NCBI RefSeq assembly: GCF_900074915.1
Contig: NZ_LT222316.1
Location: 1-64,000 of the forward strand
Length of the DNA: 64,000 nt
Reading direction: 5' to 3'
Source: Pseudomonas cerasi
GTDB taxonomy: Bacteria > Pseudomonadota > Gammaproteobacteria > Pseudomonadales > Pseudomonadaceae
In this document: positions 19,881 to 29,902 of the stretch, one piece after another
How positions within the stretch are numbered: position 1 is the stretch's first letter
How the letters are laid out: the number at the start of each line of letters is the position of its first letter
The notes under the pieces: generated by a model
The model's input: the letters and a program-made list of their open reading frames with translations, nothing else
Databases searched by the model: none
What the model was told of the DNA's origin: nothing
Made by a program: the position numbers and the translations under genes

Positions 19881-21080
19881 TCAGGCTGGCTCAGTTAACT
19901 CAGTAGACTGCGCGGCATACACCGCCGTCATGACAGGAAGGTCAGAGGCCTCCCGGCGTTTAGGCGTGATGACATGTCGCGCAAATACCAGACCGATGCT
20001 TTCCAACTCGGCCTGCAAGCCATCGATGGCCTGGGTCACCATCAACCCAGGACGTGGCAGCCCCAGCTTACTGGCATGGACTTCTGCCCGCGCCTGAGCC
20101 TGAACACCAGCGCCTTCCACAAACACCTTGGCCGTGTCGGCACTGTGCAAGGCATACCACAAAGTACGGTTAACCCCCTTGAGCCAGCGAAAGCGCGCCG
20201 GCGCCAAGCGCAGATCGCGGCCATACAAGGCCACCAGCGCGGTGCGCATCGATCTATGGCTTTGCAGCCACTCACTGACGCCCGGTGCTTTTGCAACGCG
20301 ATCAAACCCCGCGTCGGCCAAGCCGTACAGCGGCGTCAACGAGAAGGTCTTGCGCCGCAACAACCCCTTGATCATGCAGGAACGGTTCAGGTCATCGAGC
20401 AACCGGGTCGCTGCCTTGCGGTCATTGAGGAAAACCTGCAGACCGAATACGGCCAGCAAGGCCCGTTCATAGGGTGTCAAGTCCAGAAGGCCATCATGAA
20501 CATCTCCGACCTGTTCCTCGAACACCGCACGAGCGGCCTCCCGATCCAGCACTTTTCGCTGCACCAGGTTGTAACGTTCGGCAAACTCCTCGGGCTTTAG
20601 CGCCCAGGCATTGCTGGGAGAGGTATCGTTCATCAGGCCATCGGGACCAGACGCAGCCAAAACCGGGATGACCGAGGGTGCGAAACGGCTCACCAAGCCA
20701 GGCAACGTGTGAATGTTCACCAGACGTTTGCTGCGAAACGGCAGTACCGGATGCTGCGCCAGCCCCCAACTGCTCACAATCACCAGCGGTATCAGGAACA
20801 GCAGCAGAATCCCACTGGTAGCGTTCATCACCTCAAGCCACTCATCCAGCGTCACGGCCTTGGCGTGGTTGGCCACGTCGGCCAGCAGGTTGATCTTGCC
20901 ACCGGCCCAGGCATGGATGAAGGGAAAATCCACCATTTTCCATAACCAATAAAGCGTCCAGGTGGTCCAGTACACGAAGATATCGAAGAACATCCAGCAC
21001 AACAGGACGGCTGCACAAAGCGCCAATAACATCTGCGCTTGCTCGCCCTCCCATGCACCTTGGGATTGTCGATTTTGCAT
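19881..21080 (-). CDS. trbA: TrbA/DotM-like coupling-complex membrane protein
   Basis: 399 residues from ATG 21080. Two or three N-terminal hydrophobic segments (LLALCAAVLLCWMFF; GILLLFLIPLVIVSSW) lead into a large cytoplasmic, helical, Lys/Arg-rich domain. DotM/IcmP and TrbA form the coupling complex with DotL/TrbC. Assigned by topology, length and position directly before trbB-trbC. Confidence 0.82.
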   Translation of the reverse strand: MQNRQSQGAWEGEQAQMLLALCAAVLLCWMFFDIFVYWTTWTLYWLWKMVDFPFIHAWAGGKINLLADVANHAKAVTLDEWLEVMNATSGILLLFLIPLVIVSSWGLAQHPVLPFRSKRLVNIHTLPGLVSRFAPSVIPVLAASGPDGLMNDTSPSNAWALKPEEFAERYNLVQRKVLDREAARAVFEEQVGDVHDGLLDLTPYERALLAVFGLQVFLNDRKAATRLLDDLNRSCMIKGLLRRKTFSLTPLYGLADAGFDRVAKAPGVSEWLQSHRSMRTALVALYGRDLRLAPARFRWLKGVNRTLWYALHSADTAKVFVEGAGVQAQARAEVHASKLGLPRPGLMVTQAIDGLQAELESIGLVFARHVITPKRREASDLPVMTAVYAAQSTELTEPA

Positions 21081-21172
21081 TGCGATGCCCCACAAATAGT
21101 CGCACCGCCCGAATTGGGCGGTGTGAGAAAAAGGTAAAGCGCGTCGGGAACAGCTGCGGAGGGGTTATGGCT

Positions 21173-21832
21173 TCACGCCAGGCGTGGGATCTGCACGTTC
21201 AGATCACGTTCAAGCGCTTCGAGGCGGTGATGCACATGCTGTTTGAATGCCTGGGCATTGGTGTATTGCTTTTGTCGCATGACTCCGATGGTGTCATACC
21301 AACGCTCTGCCCAAGGGCAGAAAATCTCAAGACGCGGCAGGTCAGTAAATTGCGTGAAGAGGCGAAAAATGTTGGTGCCTTCGACTTCGCATTTGGTCCA
21401 GTCATTCATGGTCAAGGCCACCACATCCACCTGCCCCTTTCGGATCCTGTGCACATACAGAATGGTGCCGTTTCGGGTATCGATACCCAAATACTTGCCG
21501 GCCCCTTGCTGGTAAATTTCATACCCTTCATCAGGGGAAAAATAGGCTGGGTCGCGCAGGGCTGCTGTGATGCTTTTCAACGTCCGTTTGCGGCTGCGTA
21601 TTCCGTAAGCGAATATTCCAACCGACAAGAGTATTGCTGCCCAAATGAGGGCAGTCCCTAGTTCATCACCTGGCAGCCGATGATTAGTTCTAGAGGACGT
21701 TGTCATGGCCAGCATTGCTACACCAAAAAATAGTAAGAACGGGAAAGCAAATAGCATGTAGAGGGTTCTTACGATTCCCAACCACGCTTCTCCCGGCGTT
21801 TTCAGGCGTTGAATTGGCTTACTGAATGCCAT
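21173..21832 (-). CDS. Membrane protein at the ExcA (entry-exclusion) position
   Basis: 219 residues from ATG 21832 (GGAGG eight bases upstream; GTG and ATG alternatives lie three and six bases earlier). Two membrane helices (LYMLFAFPFLLFFGVAMLAM; LGTALIWAAILLSVGIFAYG), then a soluble domain. In IncI plasmids the gene after traY encodes ExcA, which blocks uptake of a second copy; location and size fit. Sequence similarity was not tested. Overlaps the end of traY by 14 bases. Confidence 0.55.
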   Translation of the reverse strand: MAFSKPIQRLKTPGEAWLGIVRTLYMLFAFPFLLFFGVAMLAMTTSSRTNHRLPGDELGTALIWAAILLSVGIFAYGIRSRKRTLKSITAALRDPAYFSPDEGYEIYQQGAGKYLGIDTRNGTILYVHRIRKGQVDVVALTMNDWTKCEVEGTNIFRLFTQFTDLPRLEIFCPWAERWYDTIGVMRQKQYTNAQAFKQHVHHRLEALERDLNVQIPRLA

Positions 21833-23963
21833 CACCATTACCTCCCTCACTCGGCTTGTTAGTTTGCATTTTGATTCCTGGAGCGCGCTGCGCCCCGGTT
21901 CCAGCGGCACCAAACATGCCTTTCATATTGTCTACCATACCGCCCATGAGGTTAGCACCTTCGCGACCGCCCAGGAACGAAATCACATAATCAGCCAAAG
22001 ACGCCTGAAGTCCAAAAAGACGCGTCACACCAAAGGTCGCAATACGGGCATAGATCATCAGCCAGCCTATTGCTTTGAAAATGCCTACCATGGAATCCGC
22101 ATTGGCATTAGCAAGCGCTGAAGCAAACAGGAGGTTCAGGATCGTCCCGCCGGCCACCACTGTCACAGATGCAAAGAAGAACCCCAATACCATCAGCGAA
22201 GGCCGCAGCATCATGTCGATGAGGAATATATAGCCATAGGCACTACGGCTGCCTTTGTCTTCCTCTGCACCCAGGTGCGTTGCGGCCCACATCGGGCCAG
22301 CGGCGCACCCTACCAGTACGCTGACCAGCCAGTTGAATACACCCATCATCCAGAACAAGAAGGGTACCGCTGGCAGGAAGACGGCCAACGAGAACCCGAT
22401 GGCCATCAGCGCGAACATCAAAAAGAAGAAAATGGGCGCAAGGGAATTTAATACGTCTTTCGCCACAGCCCCCCCATTAATGGCAAAAATACCTCCAAGT
22501 TTACCCAGTATTGAGTTGCTGGTTGCCGAGGCTGCGCCCACGGCGACTGCATAGACGGTTGTTAAGGTAGCCGTTACATCTAATGTTACGTCACCTACCT
22601 GTTGCATCTTAATCAGCGGGTTTACCTGATTGGAAAAACTGGCATCTGTTCCAATTTCCCAAGTTGCTATTGAGCTAATCGCTTTCTGCATCGGTTTGTT
22701 GAAAAAGCCCACGAACACAGAGTCTGGATCTGCCGCCGTAGCAGCGGCTCCATCATCCTTGGCAATCTGCGTCCCCAGTGGAGGCGTGTACGTGCTGTTC
22801 TGCACTTGCGCTTTGTAGGCCGCGAACACCTCGTTATACAAATCGCCAGTACCGTGTTCGCCCATGTTGCTCATACCGGTCACGACCGGTGTTGCCTTGG
22901 CCACGTCGTTGGTCTTGTTATTAGCTGTGGCAAAGGTGTGGTACCAGCTGCCCAGTGCCACCCAACCACTACTTTTGAGCTGGCTCGATAGCTGGCTCTG
23001 TAGCGTGTCTTTGAAGTCGATCTTGTTAATGGCCAGGTTCACCGTATTTTCATACGCCGCCGCTGCATTCTGGATCTGCGTTTCGACGTTCTGGAAGCTG
23101 CCTACATCCTGGTCACGCTTGCTCAGGTAGGTGTCTACGAACGCCTGTGCCGCTTGATCCAGGGTGCTCTGCATGGTGTCTAGCGCTTGGTGCTGCGCCG
23201 TGATCACCCCACTCGTGTCTACGTCACTGTCAAACAGCAGGTTCCAAGTCCCGGTCCGGCCCGTATTGGGTGTTTTGGCAGAACCACAGACCGCGCTGCC
23301 GTTGCCGGTGTCGTATTGGCCGTTGCCCCCCTTGGTGGTCATCAATGGCGTGTTGGCCACACCATCCGCATACAGCGACTCCAGCTCACTGTTGATCGCG
23401 TATTTGCACAGGTTCATTTCAAAGATGCCCCGCGCCGCGCTTCGGGTTGAAGGAGCCGTGGGTTGCGTCACCATCGAGTAGCCGCTGTCCATCATGTCCA
23501 CGGCCTTGTCGGTCAGCAGATTGGCGCTGCCAATTCCCATTACCGAGGTGGCCCACAACATAGTGAGCTGGGCCAACGACCAGCCTGACTGAGTGGGTAC
23601 GATTGTGATGAACCCTGCAAACGTCATGATCGGGTACAGGGCTGAACGACCGCCGTTGAATACCTGTCCCTGATGGCCGGCCTTCACAATGGTTTTCACC
23701 GTGATGGTCAAGAACCAGAACATGGCCAACACGCCCAAAAATCCATTAATGATTGCGAACAGCGACCCAATCAACGTGGGTTCTGAAGGTGCGAAGGGAT
23801 CGACGACGACCTGGCCGAAGATCATCACCAGCGCCTGCCGGGAAAGGTCGTTGGTTTTTTGGGCCGCCGCGCTGATAGTCTGATAATCAACACTGTCGGC
23901 CAGTGCCGGCAGGGAGACAAGCAGCAACAGTCCCACCCACCCGAGTCTATTGGTAAGTTTCAT
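21819..23963 (-). CDS. traY: TraY/DotA-like polytopic inner-membrane protein
   Basis: 714 residues with a Sec-type signal peptide (LTNRLGWVGLLLLVSLPALA), a long periplasmic part (about 160-450) and a C-terminal cluster of hydrophobic helices (for example IFFFLMFALMAIGFSLAVFL). DotA and IncI TraY share this layout and are essential channel parts. In IncI plasmids TraY is also the target that the exclusion protein acts on. Followed directly by the ExcA-position gene. Confidence 0.88.
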   Translation of the reverse strand: MKLTNRLGWVGLLLLVSLPALADSVDYQTISAAAQKTNDLSRQALVMIFGQVVVDPFAPSEPTLIGSLFAIINGFLGVLAMFWFLTITVKTIVKAGHQGQVFNGGRSALYPIMTFAGFITIVPTQSGWSLAQLTMLWATSVMGIGSANLLTDKAVDMMDSGYSMVTQPTAPSTRSAARGIFEMNLCKYAINSELESLYADGVANTPLMTTKGGNGQYDTGNGSAVCGSAKTPNTGRTGTWNLLFDSDVDTSGVITAQHQALDTMQSTLDQAAQAFVDTYLSKRDQDVGSFQNVETQIQNAAAAYENTVNLAINKIDFKDTLQSQLSSQLKSSGWVALGSWYHTFATANNKTNDVAKATPVVTGMSNMGEHGTGDLYNEVFAAYKAQVQNSTYTPPLGTQIAKDDGAAATAADPDSVFVGFFNKPMQKAISSIATWEIGTDASFSNQVNPLIKMQQVGDVTLDVTATLTTVYAVAVGAASATSNSILGKLGGIFAINGGAVAKDVLNSLAPIFFFLMFALMAIGFSLAVFLPAVPFLFWMMGVFNWLVSVLVGCAAGPMWAATHLGAEEDKGSRSAYGYIFLIDMMLRPSLMVLGFFFASVTVVAGGTILNLLFASALANANADSMVGIFKAIGWLMIYARIATFGVTRLFGLQASLADYVISFLGGREGANLMGGMVDNMKGMFGAAGTGAQRAPGIKMQTNKPSEGGNGDGIQ

Positions 23964-24093
23964 AGCGTTTTACCGTGTGATATTCCGGACCAGGAGAGGA
24001 GCCGTACTGATGAAACAGAAAAAAAGCCGCACGCCAAAGCGCAAGCCGACCCAGAGCAAGAAGGTAGGGGTTTCCCTTACCTATTGGGGTGAA

Positions 24094-24672
24094 TCACGTC
24101 CTCGCTCTCAGGGTTATGACCTGACGCACCCACCGGTTCTGAGCCCGGAAGTCCCTGAACGTGCCCCCTTCGCTCTCGCTGACGCGCCTCGTTTGCAGCT
24201 GCCATAGGCGGTAGGTGGCAATCAAGGCTTTGACGAACCCTGCTGCGCTCAAGCTGGCCAGCACCAGGGTTGTCTGCACCGCACGCAACAGGGTGCTGCC
24301 GGGAAGCCCTTGAACGAGCAAGACCATGGCCAGCAGCACGATTGCCAGACCGCCTGCGCTCATCATCAGGAACCACCAGCCAACCTGAATGCGCCTGAAA
24401 TTGGTATGCAGTTGCTCCGGTGTCTTGCCGGACAGCGCTACGGCACGACTCCAGTCCAATGACTCAGCCGGCGTTTTTTCTCTATTGAGTAGAGTCCACG
24501 CCTGTTGAAGCCGGCCTACACCGGGTTTAACACCTCGGCGATAAAGCACTGCCAGGTCCGAAAATGGGTTGAGAATGGACAGGCCGACACTGCCCGCTTG
24601 CCTTAACGGGGTACGGGGCTTTTTGTCCTCCTGTGCGGCTCCTGACTCAGCCTGCGATTGATCAGTTTTCAT
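24094..24672 (-). CDS. traX: TraX-like (IcmV-type) conjugation membrane protein
   Basis: 192 residues. A charged N-terminus, a possible amphipathic stretch NPFSDLAVLYRRGVKPG, two membrane helices (WWFLMMSAGGLAIVLLAMVL; LRAVQTTLVLASLSAAGFVK) and a basic tail. Overlaps traW by 11 bases. Position between TraW and TraY matches TraX of IncI plasmids. Function within the channel is unclear. The following 130 bases hold no gene. Confidence 0.7.
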   Translation of the reverse strand: MKTDQSQAESGAAQEDKKPRTPLRQAGSVGLSILNPFSDLAVLYRRGVKPGVGRLQQAWTLLNREKTPAESLDWSRAVALSGKTPEQLHTNFRRIQVGWWFLMMSAGGLAIVLLAMVLLVQGLPGSTLLRAVQTTLVLASLSAAGFVKALIATYRLWQLQTRRVSESEGGTFRDFRAQNRWVRQVITLRART

Positions 24673-25876
24673 GTGCGGTCACCCCCGAACTCATTTTTGC
24701 TCCCAGTTCCTGAAGCTGCGGAACGTATTTGGCGTCTGCCGCCAAGGCCAGTTGCTGGCCGGCAATGATGTTGGCCTGGCGTTGGTCGTTTTTGAGTCCC
24801 AACTGCAGCCAGTTGCCCAGGCTCTGCACGCGTACCAATTCACGTATCAGGTTGTCTCCGCTCAGGGCCTGAAGGTCGGTTTCATAGGCGGTATTGGCAT
24901 AGCGCCTGCCCACCTCGAAAGCCTCGAGCTCGCGCTCGCTCATCACCCCGGTGCGTTGTGCTTGCTGGCTGCCCGTTGAAGCGAAGTACTCTGCCGCTGA
25001 CGGATTCTGTAGCGCCTCTTGCAATGCCTCCTGTGTGGCCGGATTGGCCTGACTGGCGGCGATAATGTCTAGCTGCGGTTGAGTCGCGGCGCTCTGAATC
25101 GCCTTGTACTGGGTCATCAGCCCCTGATACTCACGTCCCGTGGCCGACTGGATATCGCCCTTGCCCGGTGCCCGCCCCCCGTCATGGCGTGCCGAGTTCT
25201 TCATGTACGCCATGCCCGCATCGACCTGATCCTGATTGAACGTCAGGTCAGGGGCCTTGCCCACGGCTCCCGCCCCGTCGATCAACGAGCGCATTTCGAT
25301 GTCGCCTCCAGGCAAGCTTGAGACCTGCGGGCACAGATCTGTACCGCCGTACTGGGCCGATTCGCTTTGTGTGCAGTACTGCGCGTGCATGGCGGCACTG
25401 CGATAGCCACCCTGACGCGAGGCCACGGGCTCGGAAGCGATGGTCTTCTGCACCACAGCACTGCCGACGCCTGCCCCGCTGGCCAGCACCGCCGTTTGCG
25501 CACGGCTCACCTTCCCCACCGTGGCCGCGACCCCAGAGGCCGACTCGCTGCAGATGCTGTCAGCGACCGAGTACTGTTCTCGGGCACGCTCCAGGCGCTC
25601 GGTCTGACGGCCAAAAATATCGGCCTCGCGCTGGGCACGTGCGGCCTCAGAAATAACCGCGACTTGCTTGTCACTGGCCTGCACGATGGCCGTGCCGATT
25701 TGTGTCTCAGTGGTCAGGATTTCCGCCAGGGTAGCTTGAAGGCCGCCCATGGCCGGCATCACCTGCGTTTCAATAGGAACACTGCCCGTGACGGCCACCG
25801 GCTGGACGTACGCCAGGACCTGTTGGGTTTGCAGTACCCCCACGGCTATCGCCGTTAATGCATAGCGCTTTTTCAC
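24662..25876 (-). CDS. traW: TraW-like periplasmic transfer protein
   Basis: 404 residues from GTG 25876 (GAGGAAG upstream), chosen because it starts directly with a signal peptide (KKRYALTAIAVGVLQTQQVL). The rest is hydrophilic and helical with conserved Cys pairs. IncI TraW is an essential periplasmic component. Assigned by order and topology. Confidence 0.72.
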   Translation of the reverse strand: MKKRYALTAIAVGVLQTQQVLAYVQPVAVTGSVPIETQVMPAMGGLQATLAEILTTETQIGTAIVQASDKQVAVISEAARAQREADIFGRQTERLERAREQYSVADSICSESASGVAATVGKVSRAQTAVLASGAGVGSAVVQKTIASEPVASRQGGYRSAAMHAQYCTQSESAQYGGTDLCPQVSSLPGGDIEMRSLIDGAGAVGKAPDLTFNQDQVDAGMAYMKNSARHDGGRAPGKGDIQSATGREYQGLMTQYKAIQSAATQPQLDIIAASQANPATQEALQEALQNPSAAEYFASTGSQQAQRTGVMSERELEAFEVGRRYANTAYETDLQALSGDNLIRELVRVQSLGNWLQLGLKNDQRQANIIAGQQLALAADAKYVPQLQELGAKMSSGVTAHEN

Positions 25877-25918
25877 AATCACTTCCTCAAATGTCGTAGC
25901 CGGGACTGACATTTCCTA

Positions 25919-26155
25919 TCAGTTCGCAACGCGCACCAGGTTCTCCGAGACCGTATCCGCCAGCTCGGTGTCAAGGTGTTCGCGCATGAACTGGATGACC
26001 TTATCCGTAGCGCCGATCCGAATACCGTTTGACCGGCCAACGACCAGCAACCGATGGTGCTTTGCCATCCAGGTGGCCAGCTCCGCCAAAGCCTGTAATT
26101 GATCCGGGCTCGCTTCACGCAAAGCGTCGTGCAGGGAATCATTTTCGTTATTCAT
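25919..26155 (-). CDS. Small protein at the TraV position, unknown
   Basis: 78 residues, soluble, acidic, starting MNNENDSLHDALREASPD. It sits between TraU and TraW where IncI plasmids have the small traV. There is no signal peptide or membrane helix. Identity beyond position cannot be shown. Confidence 0.5.
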   Translation of the reverse strand: MNNENDSLHDALREASPDQLQALAELATWMAKHHRLLVVGRSNGIRIGATDKVIQFMREHLDTELADTVSENLVRVAN

Positions 26156-26178
26156 GGAATGTGCTCTCCGTTTATTGG

Positions 26179-29100
26179 CTAGAGGTTGTAGCCGCGTTGT
26201 TTGATCAACTCGTTGGCCAGCGTGCGAATCACGTTGTTGGAATCAGCTTCACCCGCTTGCTTCTGGCGCAGCGCGATGAGTTTTTCTGCCGTGCCCTGGG
26301 GAAAGGCTTTGGCCAGGATGGCGCGAGCCGTGGCACCGCCGACGGCGTCATATAGCAACCTGCGCAGGGCACTGTCAGTCGGTGAAGAACCCAACGCCCA
26401 TAGCTCCAGGGGCCCCATGGCGTTTTTCAGAATGCGCGCCAGGGTGCCGCCACCCTTGATTCGGAACACGCCCAAAAACGGTACGCCGCTGCCATCCGCT
26501 GCTGGACCTGAGCCCAAACGCTGAAAGCGCTGCAGAGTGACCTTGGGCACTTTGATGGTGTCGGTCAGAAGCTTCTCGTCCTTGGGGTCCACCTCCATCA
26601 TGTACAGCGAGTTGGCCGAATTCAGAATGGCGTCGGGAAAGTCGCTCACGTACTGCGAGGACAACACCGTGCGTATGCCGAATTTGCGTTGCTCACGGTC
26701 CTGGGTTTCCAGCATGGGAAAGATGAAGGGCACCTGTTTGGCATTGTGCAGCTCGTCGTAGACCTTGGTTTTGACCTCCTGATCCAGCTGTTCCAGGCGG
26801 TCGAGATGCATGGGGTGGTAAAGCGTGGGCACCGCCTCCAACAGCTCATCCCGGTATTGCGGCAACACAAAATCGCCCCCCGCCACCTGGCCCGCAAACA
26901 GGAACATGATTCCGGTTTTCAGGTGGCCAGCATTGGTGGTGTTATCACCCATGACATTGTTCAGATCGATCGCGATCACTCGCGTGCGTGGACTGATCAA
27001 GAACTGCGTCCGCCCGGCCAGCATCTTGAATTCTCTACAGGCGTCAGTCATGCAGCGGTGCAAGTACTCCAGCAACAGCTCCTGACTGCCATCACGTTGC
27101 ACCCGACCATAGGCGCTTTCTACGTCTTCATGGTTCAAGAAGGTGGTCATGTCGGCCAGTTCCGGCACCGCTTCGAACTGGGCCAGCTGCGCTTCCTTAA
27201 CAAAGCCTGCTTCAAACAACAGATCGCGCACCTCATACCAGGTACTGCTATCCCACCACTGGGCCGGATAGCGCTCGATCAACCCGCTTTTATTCAAGGC
27301 AGTGTCCACTCCGGGGACGACCCCGCGCGCCCAGGCTCTGGGGCTTTTTTCGGCATTGGCGGTATAGGCCATGCTGATGACGCGGTCCAGTATCTGCCGG
27401 GTATCGCGTTCGTTTGGCGGGTTGCCGGTAGAGGGATCAATGCACATGGCCGTGAGCATGCTGATGATCCAGTTACGCTCGGGGGCGATCGGAAACCGCG
27501 CGCCCAGCTGGATATCGAACAGGTTCCGGCAATGCTTGGGGCTGTTCTGCAGCACAATGCCCACGACCTCGTCCTTGCGCTCCGGCGGCAGACTGTCGCG
27601 CAGCAAGGCGACTTGACCTTGCATCGAGAAACCTTTGTCCACCCCCGCCATGAACGGTAATCGCTGCTGGGCGCTGGACACCATGACATTGCCCAGCTTG
27701 TTCAGCAGCACCGACTTGCCCTGGCCGGAAGAGCCGGTGACCACACTGGTGAGCTTGTTCTGCTTGGGGGTGGCCAGACCGACCGGATAGAGCTTGCCAT
27801 CGAGCGTAGCGAACAAGGCGTTGCCGTCTTCCTCCCAAGCCGAGGCCGGGCGGGTCAGCGGCAACAGGTTCAGCGCCTCTGAAAGCGGCGGATACAACAG
27901 GTTCGGGCCACTGCCTTTGCTGGAAGCCACCAGCGTCGAGGCCCATGCGCGTACCGGGTTGCCGAAGGTTTGCGTCACCTCGCACACCCCCCAGGCCTGA
28001 AAGGCCTGGGTCAGCAGCGTCAGATGGCGCGTCACTGCGGCCTGGCTGTCCCCCCAGGTGGAGGCCATGATCGTCATGACGCATACCGGCTCTTGTTGCT
28101 CAACCTTTGTCAGCGTTTCGATGGAGTTCCAGATGGGCCGAAGCGGCGGCACAAACGCCATGAAGTCCAACGTGCCTTTTTTCATGCCTAGCGACTTCAT
28201 GCCCCCAGGCATCAGGTCCATGCGTACGCGCCAAGGCACGCCGCGAGGGACCAGCGATTTGAGCTTGGCAAAGGTCTGCGGCGTCTGCGGTCCCAGGACG
28301 ACAGACAAGGTGCCATGCCACATCCCATTGACGCAGAGCTTGTTGCCGTTGGTTTCCATGTCCTGGTTCATCAGCTGAAATTTCAGCTGCGGGGCCAGAA
28401 ACGGTGTGTGATCGTCGCCGTTACGTACACCGTGCGGGGTGATCGGATCATCAGGGAGCAGCGGGTACCAATGCTCACTGGTACCGAGCCGGTCCACTTG
28501 AGCGCGCAGCGCCTGGCCCACTGCATGGGCATCGAGCAGTTCCAGCAGCACACCCTGGCCGTCATCTCCAAAGGCAGCTTCCACTGCGCTCATGAAGGCG
28601 TCGTGGCGAATTTTCAGGCCGGCCATTTCAGCCAGGACCGGATTTTGTCCATACCGTGCATCCGGGCTTTGCCCGATCAACTGCTTGATACGGCGATTTT
28701 CATCGATCAGTTCATGCGCCGAGAGCGCCTTGCGCCCGGTGTAACACACAAGGTAGCAGCGTTCGCGCGAAACCCAGGGGGCCAGCTTTTCAACGTTTTC
28801 GTCCAGGATCGGCGTCAAGTCGATGCCGGTCCGTTTGACAGAAGCGTACTGAGGGGCCAGCAGGCGTTCGACGTCCTCGCGGCCTCGATCAGGGTCATCG
28901 TCGAACACCAGGCTGATTTTGTGTCCATGTCGGCGATAGTGGGCTGTCAGCGCATGCATCATGCGCTCCAAGCGGCCGGCCCAGGAATAAGGGGCCTCCA
29001 GGGGTGCCGCTTCGTCGGTGTCACAAAAACTGCCGGCAACGGCATACACCGAGCAGTAATCGCCATCGTCGTTGACCAGTACATACGGGGCATTGAGGGC

Positions 29101-29235
29101 TGGGTGGCGAGTGCGATCGTCGTCCGTCAGACGCAGTACCGTGTTCAAGTCGCAATAGTCGGGCAGATCGCGTGATACGGCAAACCGGGAGGTTTCTGTG
29201 ATCAGGTCTTCAACCCAACGGATCAAGCTCGGCAT
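26179..29235 (-). CDS. traU: TraU/DotO-like (VirB4-class) channel ATPase
   Basis: 1018 residues from ATG 29235 (GGAG eight bases upstream). A non-ATPase N-terminal half is followed by a VirB4-like motor: Walker A TGSSGQGKSVLLNKL near residue 500 and RTVLSSQYVSDFPDAILNSA near 870 (sensor-type region). DotO/IcmB and TraU form the hexameric ATPase at the channel base. Overlaps the upstream traT by 26 bases. Confidence 0.9.
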   Translation of the reverse strand: MPSLIRWVEDLITETSRFAVSRDLPDYCDLNTVLRLTDDDRTRHPALNAPYVLVNDDGDYCSVYAVAGSFCDTDEAAPLEAPYSWAGRLERMMHALTAHYRRHGHKISLVFDDDPDRGREDVERLLAPQYASVKRTGIDLTPILDENVEKLAPWVSRERCYLVCYTGRKALSAHELIDENRRIKQLIGQSPDARYGQNPVLAEMAGLKIRHDAFMSAVEAAFGDDGQGVLLELLDAHAVGQALRAQVDRLGTSEHWYPLLPDDPITPHGVRNGDDHTPFLAPQLKFQLMNQDMETNGNKLCVNGMWHGTLSVVLGPQTPQTFAKLKSLVPRGVPWRVRMDLMPGGMKSLGMKKGTLDFMAFVPPLRPIWNSIETLTKVEQQEPVCVMTIMASTWGDSQAAVTRHLTLLTQAFQAWGVCEVTQTFGNPVRAWASTLVASSKGSGPNLLYPPLSEALNLLPLTRPASAWEEDGNALFATLDGKLYPVGLATPKQNKLTSVVTGSSGQGKSVLLNKLGNVMVSSAQQRLPFMAGVDKGFSMQGQVALLRDSLPPERKDEVVGIVLQNSPKHCRNLFDIQLGARFPIAPERNWIISMLTAMCIDPSTGNPPNERDTRQILDRVISMAYTANAEKSPRAWARGVVPGVDTALNKSGLIERYPAQWWDSSTWYEVRDLLFEAGFVKEAQLAQFEAVPELADMTTFLNHEDVESAYGRVQRDGSQELLLEYLHRCMTDACREFKMLAGRTQFLISPRTRVIAIDLNNVMGDNTTNAGHLKTGIMFLFAGQVAGGDFVLPQYRDELLEAVPTLYHPMHLDRLEQLDQEVKTKVYDELHNAKQVPFIFPMLETQDREQRKFGIRTVLSSQYVSDFPDAILNSANSLYMMEVDPKDEKLLTDTIKVPKVTLQRFQRLGSGPAADGSGVPFLGVFRIKGGGTLARILKNAMGPLELWALGSSPTDSALRRLLYDAVGGATARAILAKAFPQGTAEKLIALRQKQAGEADSNNVIRTLANELIKQRGYNL

Positions 29236-29821
29236 AAAAGTCACTCCGTTTATAGGTGTCCCAGCTGCGGGAGGAAAGTGCCCCCGCGACCGTTTTGCCG
29301 GTGGGCAGTAATAGCGACAGATCCTCGAACATGTCCGCCGGCAGGATCAGGGCACAGCCTTCCAGGCGGTTTCGAAGGGTCGAGCGCTTGTGAGGAGGAA
29401 GACGCTGAAAGGCCATGGCGAATTCGCCGGCACGTGTCGTGCCCCAGGCTTGTTCCACCTCACGGCCATGTCGAGCCAGCCAGAGCAGAACCCTTTTGCC
29501 TTGGGCACGCTGCGTGCGGGTACCGCCGAGAATGGCAATCAGCGCACGACGCTGCAGGTGATGCACATCGGTCATGCTCATACCCGGCAGATAGGCCAGC
29601 AGTCCATGAGCCGCCGTTGGGCTGTCCAGGTGCCCGGCCAGGTAGCACAGGGTGCAAACCGCATGGGAGGCGGTAAACCCTGATCGGGCCCCCTGCCACA
29701 GCTTTTGAGTCCACAGTCCGCAGCAAGCGCACTGCTCGCCCGGCATAGCCGCCGGTACCGGCGTTTCAGGATCACCGCTGACATCGAGCATCAGGGGGAT
29801 ATGCGATAGATCAACATCCAT
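29210..29821 (-). CDS. traT: TraT/IcmJ (DotN)-like zinc-binding protein
   Basis: 203 residues. The N-terminal part has EQCACCGLWTQKLW and HAVCTLCYLAGH, two CxxC pairs spaced like the zinc site of IcmJ/DotN. It is soluble. In Legionella IcmJ joins the DotL coupling complex. Length (IcmJ ~208), cysteines and position before TraU agree. The name traT here means the IncI gene, not the F exclusion lipoprotein. Confidence 0.72.
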   Translation of the reverse strand: MDVDLSHIPLMLDVSGDPETPVPAAMPGEQCACCGLWTQKLWQGARSGFTASHAVCTLCYLAGHLDSPTAAHGLLAYLPGMSMTDVHHLQRRALIAILGGTRTQRAQGKRVLLWLARHGREVEQAWGTTRAGEFAMAFQRLPPHKRSTLRNRLEGCALILPADMFEDLSLLLPTGKTVAGALSSRSWDTYKRSDFYAELDPLG

Positions 29822-29902
29822 AGCTTCGCCTTCTGCAAGCTTCAGAATTGGGTTTCAGAGGGGAGGCCCTGCGATGACCGAAGTCACCGCAGGAAGGTTG
29901 GC

